A model generated the notes under the pieces. It was not told the origin of the DNA. It searched no databases and saw only the letters and a program-made list of their open reading frames with translations. This document shows, piece by piece, positions 43,213 to 53,300 of a stretch of 64,000 nt of DNA (its first letter is position 1; every line of letters starts with the position of its first letter). Where the stretch lies: contig JAEEIU010000038.1 in NCBI GenBank assembly GCA_016281495.1, positions 124,001-188,000 on the forward strand, in the 5' to 3' direction. Source of the stretch: Treponema sp. (lineage in GTDB: Bacteria; Spirochaetota; Spirochaetia; Treponematales; Treponemataceae). The translations under genes and the position numbers were made by a program.

Positions 43213-43706
43213 TACTTTTCTTCCGTGTCCTGTATCTGCTCACTAACTGTCGGATGCTGTCCGCCGGGCACATATTCAACCGTTGGGATAATCGTTATGT
43301 TGTTGGATTCATGCAGTATTTTTTGCTGAATCTTTTTTTGCTTTTTTTGTTTTACAAGGTTTATCACCAAATCTACAATGCCGATAACAAAACTTATTCC
43401 CAAAGAAAAGCCTACTATCATCTTAATGTCATCCTGCGAGTAGTTTGCATTCTTATTGAATGGACTCGGGAAACTTGATGTTCTTCCTGTGGCATATTGG
43501 AATGTGCTGTATGTAAGTGATACGGCCAGTGTTGTAAAAGGAACAGAACCTAAGGTTACGATTTCCGTACGCCTAAGATTCAAAAGCCATGTCGGGAATT
43601 CAGTTTTTTCATAGGGCTCCGGTTCTTTATTCTCATTATCCTCTGCAAACACCTGTGAGGAAAAAATCATTGCAAAAACTGCAAGAATCAAAAAAAACTT
43701 TTTCAC
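43212..43706 (-). CDS. Exported or membrane protein of unknown function
   Basis: 164 residues: a signal peptide (MKKFFLILAVFAMIFSSQVFA), a Glu-rich stretch, then two hydrophobic segments (TLGSVPFTTLAVSLTYSTF and MIVGFSLGISFVIGIVDLVI) and a Lys/Gln-rich tail (KQKKQKKIQQKI). Likely inner-membrane with a charged cytoplasmic part. It overlaps the start of the pseudouridine synthase gene by 1 bp and the end of yggS by 4 bp. I do not recognise the family. Confidence 0.75.
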   Translation of the reverse strand: MKKFFLILAVFAMIFSSQVFAEDNENKEPEPYEKTEFPTWLLNLRRTEIVTLGSVPFTTLAVSLTYSTFQYATGRTSSFPSPFNKNANYSQDDIKMIVGFSLGISFVIGIVDLVINLVKQKKQKKIQQKILHESNNITIIPTVEYVPGGQHPTVSEQIQDTEEK

Positions 43707-44434
43707 TGGTAATTCCTCTCTCCAAAAATTGCAGTTCCAATCCTTACCATGGTGCTGCCCTCTTCTATTGCAATCTTAAAGTCACCACTCATGCCCATGC
43801 TCAACTCACGCATCGGCAAGGAAGGAAACCGTGAATGTATTGAATCACGAAGATTCCTTAATGTTATGAAAGATTTTCGTATCGGTGCCTCTTCTGTAAC
43901 AAACGGAGCCATCGTCATAAGGCCCACTGGGATTACATGGGGAAAATCTCCATTTGCACATCGTTCAAGCGTCTTGAACAGATCATCTTCATTTTCGTAG
44001 CCTGACTTTGAATCCTCTGCGGTATGATACTCAAAGAAGACCGAAATCTGTTTTCCGAGGTTTGCACAGTGTTTTTCAATTTCCTCTACCAGTCCCATTC
44101 TGTCAACTGACTGTATGCATGAGGCTATTGCAACGGCCTTTTTTACCTTATTGCTTTGAAGCGAGCCGATTATGTGAAGTTCCGGCAGATTCTTGATTCC
44201 CTTATCTGAAAGCTCTTGGTTTACCTGAAGGAATTTTTCGCTTGCCTCCTGTACCCTGTTTTCGCCAAAAAGGAACTGTCCCGCATCAAAGGCATCCATT
44301 ACTGCCTGGGCCGGATGAAATTTGCTTACTGCACATAGACGAACCGAACCTGTCTTTACGGACGCTTTTTGTTCTGCCTGATGAATCTGATTCTTTATGT
44401 TGTCCAGGTTTTCCGCTATCATTGAAGAAGCCAT
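43703..44434 (-). CDS. YggS/PLPBP-family pyridoxal phosphate homeostasis protein
   Basis: 243 residues from the ATG at 44434, where AAGGAG lies 7 bp upstream. VRLCAVSKFHPAQAV holds the PLP-binding Lys. FGENRVQEASEKF, LHIIGSLQSNKVKKAV and SMGMSGDFKIAIEEGSTMVRIGTAIFG are the family motifs. It buffers free PLP in the cytoplasm. It begins a minus-strand unit that continues through the membrane protein and both pseudouridine synthases. Confidence 0.94.
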   Translation of the reverse strand: MASSMIAENLDNIKNQIHQAEQKASVKTGSVRLCAVSKFHPAQAVMDAFDAGQFLFGENRVQEASEKFLQVNQELSDKGIKNLPELHIIGSLQSNKVKKAVAIASCIQSVDRMGLVEEIEKHCANLGKQISVFFEYHTAEDSKSGYENEDDLFKTLERCANGDFPHVIPVGLMTMAPFVTEEAPIRKSFITLRNLRDSIHSRFPSLPMRELSMGMSGDFKIAIEEGSTMVRIGTAIFGERNYQ

Positions 44435-44450
44435 ATGCAATCTCCTTGTT

Positions 44451-45314
44451 TTATGACATTATAGCAGATGCACAGGTTTCAGACAACCGCACATAGTCTG
44501 CGACCGACAGATTTTCAGCACGCATGTTTTTGTCTACCGAGGCTTTTTCCAGAACCTCCAGAGAATCAAGGCCAGAAGGTAAAACACCCTTTATGTTGTT
44601 CAAAACGGTTTTCCTGCGGCTTGAAAAAAGTGCATGAATCAGCTTTACAAGGAATTTTGGATCTGAGCATTCAAGGGGATTTTCCTTTTTCTTTAGTAGC
44701 ACAGTCTGGGATGAGACATTTGGACGTGGCCAGAAATTCCCGGCAGAAATCTCGGAACCAAGGCTTACATCATACTGCCACTGGCATAACACAGAGAACG
44801 AAGAATAATTTTTTGTGGATGATGAGGCGCATATCCTTTGTGCAACCTCTTTTTGCACGGTAAACACACATCGCTCAAAAACAAAACCGTGTTCAATGGT
44901 GTCCGCGATAAAAGTCGATGCAATATTATACGGCAGGTTACCGAACAGCTTCAAAGGCTTTTTGTCCTGAACCTCTTTTTGCCAAGTCTTAAGGACATCA
45001 CCGGAGACGATGCGGAAATTTCCTTGATTAATCTCTGCGGAAAAAATCTCGTTAAGCACGGATATAAATCCCCTGTCTATCTCAAAGGCAGTAAGGTTGA
45101 CCTTTCTGTCAAGTATTTCTCTTGTCATGCAGCCCAGACCTGGACCTATTTCCCAGATGGCCTCTCCTTCCTTTATCTCAAGCATGTCGACTATGCGTGT
45201 CCTTGCCTTGGGGTTTACAAGGAAATTCTGTCCGAATTTTTTCTGCATGGCCATGTCTTTTCCATCCAGAAAATCCTTTAGGGCAACAGGCGAATTATAA
45301 TCTATCTGAATCAT
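44451..45314 (-). CDS. rsmA: 16S rRNA dimethyladenosine transferase
   Basis: 287 residues from the ATG at 45314 (GGGG 7 bp upstream); upstream ATG/TTG codons to 45326 are in frame but overlap the ribosome-binding site. The opening KKFGQNFLVNPKARTRIVDM, the SAM motif WEIGPGLGCMTREIL and NLPYNIASTF are diagnostic of KsgA/RsmA, which dimethylates two adenines near the 3' end of 16S rRNA. Confidence 0.96.
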   Translation of the reverse strand: MIQIDYNSPVALKDFLDGKDMAMQKKFGQNFLVNPKARTRIVDMLEIKEGEAIWEIGPGLGCMTREILDRKVNLTAFEIDRGFISVLNEIFSAEINQGNFRIVSGDVLKTWQKEVQDKKPLKLFGNLPYNIASTFIADTIEHGFVFERCVFTVQKEVAQRICASSSTKNYSSFSVLCQWQYDVSLGSEISAGNFWPRPNVSSQTVLLKKKENPLECSDPKFLVKLIHALFSSRRKTVLNNIKGVLPSGLDSLEVLEKASVDKNMRAENLSVADYVRLSETCASAIMS

Positions 45315-45337
45315 ATGCATCCCCAACTATCAATAAA

Positions 45338-46609
45338 TCAAACATACACCGGCGGACATAAGGCAAACAGGCTTACAATCCGGACAATGCAGTTATATAA
45401 CATACCCAGTATACCACCAAACACATCAGAAAGAAAAGGCATGCAAAGGCATAAAATCGTAGCGATGATGGCAAGGGCAAAGAAAACTGAAACCAAAGGA
45501 GCCACAAATACGGTTGCGATTACCCCGATTGGAGCAAATGAGCCGAACAGCGATATGGAGATGGGAATACCAAAAACCTGGGCACCCGTTGAGGCAGAAA
45601 TGGATGAGGAAAGCTTTGGCGGAAACAAAACTGATATAAAACGCATGATTAACTTTGAGAACAAGAGAATTCCTGCCAGCGCACCATAAGAAAGCATGAA
45701 TGCGGCACTCATCACATCCCCCGGAATAACACATACATGAATCAAAAAAGAAAGTGAAAGGATTTCCAGAGTATCGGCGGCACAGCAGAAAACACCCTTA
45801 GCAATGATGGCCAGTGCTGAACACAAAAATGCCCTGAACAGTGACGGAGAAAGTCCGGCAAACCATATGAAAAAAAGTATTCCAAGAGCCTGGAAAAGAT
45901 TTGACCATCGTTTACCGAACATGGAAGTTCCCGCTTTGGATGACAGGCCGGAGAAAAATGAAAGATGCATGCCGCTTAGGGCAAGGATATGTGAAAGCCC
46001 CGCATTCCTGAATGATTCTGCAACATGATCTCCCAGATATTCCCTGGATCCTGACAACAGGGAGAGAATGAGTCCGCCAGCATCTTGCCACGAATACATC
46101 AATCTTTTGAATATAAGGCGGCACATGGCCCTGAAATGCTCAACTGTACCCCAAAAACCTGTTCCATGCCCCATATAATCAAGTGAAGAAACGACAAAAC
46201 ACTCGTAAGAACTGTTCCAGTAACCGTGACAGCTTATCCTTTCGCCCTTTTCTATCAAGGCGGTTTTACCTGAAAGTGAGTACAGTTTTCCAGGATACAC
46301 AGCCTCAACAATATCGCTAGGAATCCACAGCTTTACCACTCCAGATGCATCCGAAGAAACAAGCGAGGAATTTTTTACAGACGAAACATTATTGACATTC
46401 AATGTTGAAGAATAATACTTTCCGGAAGAAAATTTTGAGGGATTTGATCCTATGCTTCCGTTCATGACAAAAGCATCTTCTATCGGAATTAGTGAACAAT
46501 ACGGCCTTTGTGGACGCAGGGGTACTATGCCGCCATATAAAAGGACTGCAACAATGACGGCGGCAATCATAAAGGGATTTTTCAGGTATTCAATTGTATT
46601 CTTGAACAT
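45338..46609 (-). CDS. ComEC/Rec2-type DNA-uptake channel lacking the nuclease domain
   Basis: 423 residues. An N-terminal OB-like DUF4131 region (~30-130) is followed by the polytopic Competence domain with the signature NAGLSHILALSGMHLSFF and about eight membrane helices. Full-length ComEC (700-800 residues) ends in a metallo-beta-lactamase-like domain, absent here; the protein stops right after the last helix (CPPVYV) with no frameshift visible. Natural transformation is possible but the truncation leaves that unsure. It ends 24 bp before rsmA. Confidence 0.87.
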   Translation of the reverse strand: MFKNTIEYLKNPFMIAAVIVAVLLYGGIVPLRPQRPYCSLIPIEDAFVMNGSIGSNPSKFSSGKYYSSTLNVNNVSSVKNSSLVSSDASGVVKLWIPSDIVEAVYPGKLYSLSGKTALIEKGERISCHGYWNSSYECFVVSSLDYMGHGTGFWGTVEHFRAMCRLIFKRLMYSWQDAGGLILSLLSGSREYLGDHVAESFRNAGLSHILALSGMHLSFFSGLSSKAGTSMFGKRWSNLFQALGILFFIWFAGLSPSLFRAFLCSALAIIAKGVFCCAADTLEILSLSFLIHVCVIPGDVMSAAFMLSYGALAGILLFSKLIMRFISVLFPPKLSSSISASTGAQVFGIPISISLFGSFAPIGVIATVFVAPLVSVFFALAIIATILCLCMPFLSDVFGGILGMLYNCIVRIVSLFALCPPVYV

Positions 46610-46633
46610 TTGGCCTCTTTGAGCCGAATAAAA

Positions 46634-46667
46634 AACCGGCCTATCTATCTAATAGTACCGGTTCTTG
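46634..46667 (-). terminator. Terminator of the PilZ-protein gene
   Basis: Minus strand: AACCGGTAC...GGCCGGTT with a loop rich in A/T, followed by six T residues. It separates the PilZ gene from comEC. Confidence 0.7.
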
Positions 46668-46702
46668 TATTTTTAACACAAATTGGAAAAAAAAATGAAT
46701 TT

Positions 46703-48067
46703 TTATTTTTGAAGTGGATTACCGATTCCACCCAGGAATGACTGAGCCTCTGTGTTTGGAACTCCACCCATGCCGAAAGAATCGTCTCCCGCAACGATTT
46801 CAACGCTCGGGTCAATTGCCGGATTCAGCTTTGGCTTTGGAGCGCTTTTGTTCAGCTTTTCAGGTTCGCTTTCCACAGTGGAAGATGCATCGGAGTCAGG
46901 CTTGTCCTCGGTATTGGCTGGTGGCACCTCATCGGCATTTTTATTTTCTGGTACGGCCGTTGAGTAATCCGGATTGATGTCTATAACCACACCTGACGGA
47001 AGCTCTTCTTCATTGTAGCTGTCTTCCTCAGAAGCAATCAGGGCCTCGTTTATTTCCTTCTCGTTTTCCGGAATTACATTGTATACGTAAGAGAGGATGG
47101 CATTCTTCATTGTCGGGTCAATATGGGTGCATTCAAAATGCAGGCGTGACTGATCGATTACCTTGTTGTATTCAACTGCACGAATGATTCCGTACATCAT
47201 GATGAAGGTATCCTGCAGTTCAAACTGAAGCTTGATCCTTGCATTTGCCTTACCGATTCCACCGATGCGTATCATCGCTCCATCTTCGCTTATATCCTCA
47301 AGAAGACAGCGGTATCCTTCCTCTGTATCCACGGCATTAAAATCAACTACCTCGGACTTTATCATGTACATCTGGGCATAGATGTTGCACACACAACGGA
47401 CTGACTGCCTTTTTTGCGCACGGTCAAGCTTGTTGCTGTGCCTTAGGAAAAGACAATCCTGACCCTGGAAAACACCTGCGCTGAACACCTCTGTATCAAA
47501 GGCATATCCTGCATCACCCTTGCGCCAGAAATAAACGGAAATATGATGATCTTCCCACATTTCCCCCTCAAGAACTGTAAAACGCTTGTTCTTCTTGTCT
47601 TCCTGACGTGGAAGGGAAACCACTATCTCGCGGCCGTTATTCAGGACAACGGATGCAAACACACCCTTTCCCGGAAGTATAATCCTGAGCCTCTGGCCTA
47701 CATCAAGGGAACGTGTATCCTCCAGGCCTTTTTTACCCTCATGGTCAAGGGTAATCCTTGTGCGGTATTTGTACAGTTTTGAAAGGAACTGCTGGGTCTG
47801 ATAGCTGTTCTCCGTGTTGTTTTTCTTTGCTTCGGAAATAATCTGGGCAATGCAGTCATTAAGCACGTTTGTAGAAAGGAACAGGGAAATTGGTTCCTCC
47901 AGCTTTGTTTTTTTTGCAAGCTTCCAGAGCGTGTTTATCTCACTGAACTTAAAGTCAGAATCCATGCCCTTTGTATAAAATTTTATCTTTGCGTCATTTA
48001 CCACATAAATCCGGGCAAAAATCGCGACTACTGCAACTATAATTATAAATGCTATCAGGCTACTCAA
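46703..48067 (-). CDS. Membrane-anchored PilZ-domain c-di-GMP receptor
   Basis: 454 residues. One N-terminal membrane helix (residues 2-22) precedes a helical linker, a PilZN/YcgR-like domain (~110-215: RLRIILPGKGVFASVVLNNG) and a PilZ domain (~230-350) with the c-di-GMP motif R-x-x-x-R (KRQSVR) and DISEDGAMIRIGG. The last 100 residues are acidic and Pro-rich, unlike flagellar brake YcgR. It suggests c-di-GMP control of motility or envelope functions. Monocistronic, with its own terminator. Confidence 0.88.
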   Translation of the reverse strand: MSSLIAFIIIVAVVAIFARIYVVNDAKIKFYTKGMDSDFKFSEINTLWKLAKKTKLEEPISLFLSTNVLNDCIAQIISEAKKNNTENSYQTQQFLSKLYKYRTRITLDHEGKKGLEDTRSLDVGQRLRIILPGKGVFASVVLNNGREIVVSLPRQEDKKNKRFTVLEGEMWEDHHISVYFWRKGDAGYAFDTEVFSAGVFQGQDCLFLRHSNKLDRAQKRQSVRCVCNIYAQMYMIKSEVVDFNAVDTEEGYRCLLEDISEDGAMIRIGGIGKANARIKLQFELQDTFIMMYGIIRAVEYNKVIDQSRLHFECTHIDPTMKNAILSYVYNVIPENEKEINEALIASEEDSYNEEELPSGVVIDINPDYSTAVPENKNADEVPPANTEDKPDSDASSTVESEPEKLNKSAPKPKLNPAIDPSVEIVAGDDSFGMGGVPNTEAQSFLGGIGNPLQK

Positions 48068-48124
48068 ATTGACCTCTCTTTATAATTCATTTATAATGTT
48101 CTGCATAGAAAGTCAACATTAAAA

Positions 48125-48808
48125 ATGAAGAATAAATATATTATTATCGAATTTATTGCAATTCTGGTTTTCCTCATCATTCCGCCGCTTTTGGTAAATC
48201 CCGGTACCGCGGCAACCATTGCAAACAACGGGAAAATCAGCCCATTTCTCTTCCTACGTTTGATTATCGCCATTTTTTTATATTATCAACAGATATATAT
48301 CATAAAAAAAGCCCAAAAACAGCAAAACGGACCAAAAGAATCGTTTCGGAAACTGATCCTTTTCTTGTCGTGGTCTGCGCTTTGCTTTGGCATCCTGATG
48401 ATAATTCAAGCCGGAATGCAGGCACTTTCCATGGTGCTTCCCGTGGAATATAAGGAAAATGCCCTTAACCTGAATTTAGACGGAATCGACTGGATGATAA
48501 TGCTCTTTAACCTGCTTGCCGGTGCATTTTATGAGGAAGTCATCTACCGTGAATTTCTTCCGGAAACCCTCCTCTCATTCTCAAAGGACAGAAAAGCCGC
48601 CATCATAATGATTGAATGTGCCTGTGTGCTGGTTTTCGCATTGTCCCACCGCTATCTTGGCATACTTGCCGTAATAAATGCCCTGCTGGGTGGAATTATC
48701 CTCAGGGTATGCAGGAGGAAGTCTCATGACATTTGGGCCGGAACCCTTGCACATTTCCTGTACAACGCCATTCTGCTGATTTTTACCCTTCTTCAGAAAA
48801 ATGCCTGA
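48125..48808 (+). CDS. CPBP-family intramembrane metalloprotease
   Basis: 227 residues, polytopic (six or so helices). The motif FYEEVIYREFLPETLL carries the EExxxR core, FALSHRYLG supplies the second His, and HFLYNAILL the third. CPBP (Abi/Rce1-like) proteins cleave or process membrane peptides. No clear ribosome-binding site precedes the ATG. The gene is divergent from the PilZ gene, with 57 bp between starts. Confidence 0.85.
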   Translation: MKNKYIIIEFIAILVFLIIPPLLVNPGTAATIANNGKISPFLFLRLIIAIFLYYQQIYIIKKAQKQQNGPKESFRKLILFLSWSALCFGILMIIQAGMQALSMVLPVEYKENALNLNLDGIDWMIMLFNLLAGAFYEEVIYREFLPETLLSFSKDRKAAIIMIECACVLVFALSHRYLGILAVINALLGGIILRVCRRKSHDIWAGTLAHFLYNAILLIFTLLQKNA

Positions 48809-48888
48809 CATTTTCATGCCGTACTTGTTTTTTATTCGAATATGTATTAGAATTTTATATATAATACCATTGAATTATGGAGGTTTTT

Positions 48889-50040
48889 ATGAAGAGCTTT
48901 AGGAAATATATTTTTGCCGCCATTCTTTTTGCATCCACGGCATGCGCATTCTCACAGGTACTTACCCTTAACCTTAACGAAGAACAAAAGGAAAAAATCT
49001 CTGAGGGATTGACCGACTTTGCAAATGAAGTAATGGTTGCAGCACCAGAGGCCGCCACACAGATGAACGTATGGCAGGAAGCCCATATCGGAAACCTGTA
49101 TCCTTCCATCCATCCGCATTTTGGCGGAGGACTTTCCCTTGGAGGAACAGCCATAAACATGAAGGGCTTTAAGGCCGCCGCTGAAGAAATTGGAAATAAT
49201 TTCAATAATTACAACGGCTTTGACTCTTTTTGGAATCACTTTGGAGGAGGAAATCACGAGGATGTTAACTTTGGAAGCATTCCTGACAAATTCTTCCTGC
49301 CGACAGCATCCCTGGACCTTCGCATAGGAGGCTTTGTACTGCCGTTCGATTTTGGCATTTTCGTAATCATGACAAACCCGAACATCTTTGCGCTTCATCT
49401 TGACGATCCAAGTTCAATTTACAACATGAGCCAGGCCATAAAATTCAGTTTCCTCGGCTTTGACGGTTCAATCGACTATTTCAGCATCGGTGGAGACTTC
49501 AGGATCCGCCTGTTTGAGGAAAACGGTTTCATTCCTATGGTTTCCGTTGGAGCCGGTTATGCATACACAAAGGGTATCGTAAAAGTTCATACAGACCAGG
49601 ATGTAGAATATGGTGGCATAACTGCAAATACATCAATGGATCTGGGGTTCGGCTATCAAACTCAGGTTATTTTCATTCAGGGACAGGTTTCCAAAGATTT
49701 GAGCCTGCTTCACCTCTTTGCCGGTGTGAGGGGAATACTCAGCAATACGACAAGCGACTGGAACTGGGCGATAGACACAAGAAGTGCGGATTATCCATCG
49801 ATATCCATTTCTGACAGTGATTCAGGATGCGTAACCTCCACAGGTCTTTCTGAACTCCATCAGGACGGAAAATGGGATTTCTCCGGCATACAGCCGCAGA
49901 TTTTCGCAGGTTGTGGTTTCAACCTGACCAAAGTGCAGCTTACACTCAGCCTCTGTGCCGATGTCCGAAGCCTCTTTGACAAGGGCAACTACACAGACTT
50001 TATCTGGAGCGGTGCGCTGGGCATCCACTTTAAGATTTGA
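48889..50040 (+). CDS. Exported outer-membrane-like barrel protein
   Basis: 383 residues from the ATG at 48889, with GGAGG 5 bp upstream; an ATG at 48877 would overlap it. A signal peptide (residues 1-21, AFS-Q) is present. The mature protein is rich in Gly, Phe and Tyr with alternating strands (SLGGTAINMKGFKAAAEE, YAYTKGIVKVH) and ends in SGALGIHFKI, typical of a barrel C-terminus. I know of no family name. Stand-alone gene. Confidence 0.75.
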   Translation: MKSFRKYIFAAILFASTACAFSQVLTLNLNEEQKEKISEGLTDFANEVMVAAPEAATQMNVWQEAHIGNLYPSIHPHFGGGLSLGGTAINMKGFKAAAEEIGNNFNNYNGFDSFWNHFGGGNHEDVNFGSIPDKFFLPTASLDLRIGGFVLPFDFGIFVIMTNPNIFALHLDDPSSIYNMSQAIKFSFLGFDGSIDYFSIGGDFRIRLFEENGFIPMVSVGAGYAYTKGIVKVHTDQDVEYGGITANTSMDLGFGYQTQVIFIQGQVSKDLSLLHLFAGVRGILSNTTSDWNWAIDTRSADYPSISISDSDSGCVTSTGLSELHQDGKWDFSGIQPQIFAGCGFNLTKVQLTLSLCADVRSLFDKGNYTDFIWSGALGIHFKI

Positions 50041-50042
50041 TT

Positions 50043-50127
50043 TGTCATGCTGAACGTCTGTCGGCAGACAGGTGATTCAGCATCCAAACATATCACGTCA
50101 AGATTCCGGATCAAGTCCGGAATGACA
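50043..50127. repeat. REP-like intergenic palindromic element
   Basis: Ends are inverted: TGTCAT (50043-50048) and ATGACA (50122-50127). Inside are GCTGAA...TTCAGC and a nested palindrome GATTCCGGA-TCAAG-TCCGGAAT. The CCGGATCAAGTCCGG core is a common intergenic palindrome in unrelated bacteria, as I recall. Confidence 0.5.
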
Positions 50128-50148
50128 TGGTAAAATATGACAGACTAC

Positions 50149-50177
50149 TTGACATTATTATTTCAATCTGATATAGT
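50149..50177 (+). promoter_or_regulatory. Promoter of tRNA-Gly
   Basis: TTGACA (50149-50154), 17-bp spacer, TATAGT (50172-50177). Confidence 0.75.
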
Positions 50178-50192
50178 AATGTCATAAGTTTT

Positions 50193-50265
50193 GCGGTAGT
50201 CGTATAACGGCTCATTACCCCAGCCTTCCAAGCTGGAGACGAGGGTTCGACTCCCTTCTACCGCT
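50193..50265 (+). tRNA. tRNA-Gly (anticodon UCC)
   Basis: 73 nt: acceptor GCGGTAG / CTACCGC, anticodon stem CCAGC / GCTGG around CTTCCAA (anticodon TCC), T-loop TTCGACT. Discriminator T. Confidence 0.96.
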
Positions 50266-50267
50266 TA

Positions 50268-50299
50268 AAAGTCCTTCCTTAAACGGGAGGGCTTTTTTT
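50268..50299 (+). terminator. Terminator of tRNA-Gly
   Basis: AGTCCTTCC and GGGAGGGCT pair with two G-T pairs around a 6-nt loop, followed by a run of T. Confidence 0.75.
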
Positions 50300-50381
50300 T
50301 TGCCATATGAAACCTTTAACATGTAATTTTGTCTAATATATAGAGATATAGTACCAGATTCTTGACAGGATGGTTTTGAAC

Positions 50382-53300
50382 ATGAGGAAGAATTTGAGAA
50401 AAATACCTTTCATTCTCACCGCAGGAGCCAGTCTTTTACTGAGTCTTTTCTTTTCTTGCAAAAATGAGTTCATAACGGCTCCAACACCACTGCAGGGCAG
50501 CTCTTTATCCAGAAATGCATCACCACAGAACCTTAGCGCAAGCAACGGCCGCGAAAAAATCTATCTTTCATGGCAAGAACTGACGGGTGCCTCACGCTAT
50601 TACATCTATGCCACAGACGCCTCCACACCAAGGGAGGAAGATTTCATCCAGATAACGCAGACAACGGCAACATCCATAGAGCTTGACGTTAACCCCGGCT
50701 CAACAGTCTGGTACAAGGTAAGCGCCGTAGATTCCTCCTTCACAGAGTCAAAGAGAAGCCTTGCGGTAAGGGGCTCAACCCTTGCAAGACCTGAAATCAC
50801 CGCAATAGAAAACTCAGAGGACAAGATTACCGGAGAGATTTCTGTAGAGCTTGACTGGTTCATGTCCAACTGCAACAAAAACACATACCTGTCCAGCCTT
50901 GAATATGACATCAAATTCATTCCAGAAGGCGGAACAGAACAAACTCAGACATACAGGGCAAGCGATCTGGAATTGACTCATGTCGTTCTGGAAAACCTTG
51001 ATCCGCATACAAAATATACTTTCCAGATTGTTGCAAGGAATAGTTTATACGGAGACACAAGGGAAAGCCTTGCGTTGAACCAGGAAACCCTTCACAGGCT
51101 GCGGCCTGCTGCCCCAGAAAATCTTTCGGCCACACACGGAAGCGACAAAGACAAGGTAATCCTTAGTTTCACACTGCCGGAAGGTGCCGACGTAATGAAG
51201 AAAAGCGACGGAAGCTACCAGCAGGTACCGCTCAAGTTTGAGGTTTACAGAAAGGAACATACTGCAGAATCATGGCCGTCCACACCAATAAATACAATCA
51301 CCCCCGCCAGTTATAAGAGGGGCAATGAAATACAATGGAATGACAATACATCCGGATTGATAAGCGGAGTCATCTACGACTATAAGGTAAAATCCGTTGC
51401 AGACATACCAAATTACATAAACAGCAGTGAATATACATTCATGGAGACATCGGAGAATTCTGCTGCAGTGGCAACCGGCTGGAAAATGAAGGCCCCTGCC
51501 CTTTACATAAAGGATTATACTCCGATACTGGCCGATGACGGTCAATCCTTTGCCTATGCAACAATGGGCCTGAACTTTGTCTGGGACAACTTCCACGAGG
51601 ACAGCGTTGAGCTTGAGAACATGGCAAGGGAAAAATACAAGTTCCTGCTTTATTATATGAAAAAGGGATTCAACGACGGAGCCTCCTATTCAGATCCTGC
51701 TTTCATACAGGAATTCAATTCTGTTTCATCCTTAAACCAATATGCAAAGACATTTACCTTACCGGCTGATAACGGCTACTACAGATTTTCCGTATACATC
51801 GCAGAAAAAAACATACAGGCACCTGAGGAAGGAAGCACTGTTATTCCAACTCACGTACACCATGCTACTACCGCAAATGAGCAGATCGTTACAGACAACA
51901 CGACGGAAATAGAAGACTTTACGGTAACTGGCGGATACAGTGACAAATTCATAATCACATGGAAAGCTGTACAAGGTTGGACATATACGCTCAGCTATAC
52001 CCAAAGCATCGACGGCACACCAGACGGAATAACCTATGTCGTAAACATAAGCACTCCTGGAAACGTCACTGACACAAATGTTGATCCTCGAGGTGTTGAA
52101 CGCACCTATACATTGTCTGCAAAGACTAATGGAGCGCCCATAAGCACCACAAAGGATCCAGTGGCATCCCTGGGAGAACCTTCTCCGACATTTGACGCGG
52201 AAAGCCCGAAATACGACTCAATCTCCGTGACATGGAAAAAACTTGCGGCGGCAAACTCCTACACGGTTAAATCCGGCAGTTCCCAGGCGGTTAATGTTGT
52301 CCTTCCGGAAGATGATCCTGAAAACGCCAACGTGACCGAAAAAACAGACAGCATGGGACAGACCTTCTATACATATACTTTTGACAGGACGGCACTTGGA
52401 GACTACTGCACGAATGCAACAACATCCGGTACAGACATAGGAATAACCGTAAGTGCAAGTTCAGAAAAAGACAGCACATCAGCATCGGTACAGGCACGCA
52501 CGCTTGGACCTGCAACTGTAGGCCTAAGTTCTGAAGTTGCAAAGGCAGAAAGCCAGATCACCTCAACATGGAAGAAAGTTCAGGGAGCCAAAGGATATTT
52601 CATTCAGCGCAACCGTTACAAATATGAGAACGATAAATGGGTAAAGGAGAGCTCAACTCCAGAAGCCTTCTACCTTGACGCAGAAACCCTGGGAATTGAA
52701 AGCAACGGTGAATCTGTTCCAGGATATCAGATGGAAGTTTATTATAACGGCTCACAGTTCAGGCTTATTGACAAATATGTCTCAATACCGGAAGGCGCAG
52801 AAAACATTCCACAGTCACAGATAACACAGTCAAGAATTCCTTGGGGCATTCCAATTGAATATACAGTGTTCCCTGTTTTAAGTTCCGCAGATAAACTGAA
52901 CAAAAACGGTGAGCTTCAATCAAAAACATTAAAGGGAAACCTTCCCTACACAAATATTGACTCAATTTCCAAAAAAGGAAGTACATTCGGCTATGGCCTT
53001 AACGTAAGGGCATCTAAGTCTGAAAGCTCCCAGCTGGTAACCGTCACATGGGATTTGCCATACGGAAACAAGACTGGAGCATCTTCACTTAAACCAATGG
53101 TCTACAGAAGGATTAAAGGAAGATCAAGTGAATTTACAGACACGGACATTACGGTAAAAACAATTACCGATCCTAATGCAAAAACAGCAAATGCCCAATG
53201 TACGACAGATGAAACCAAAACCAAACCTTATGAATATGTCGTAAAATATCTTTCGACAGCCTCTGATGTTAATCCTAAAAAACCCTTTGTTCCTGAATAT

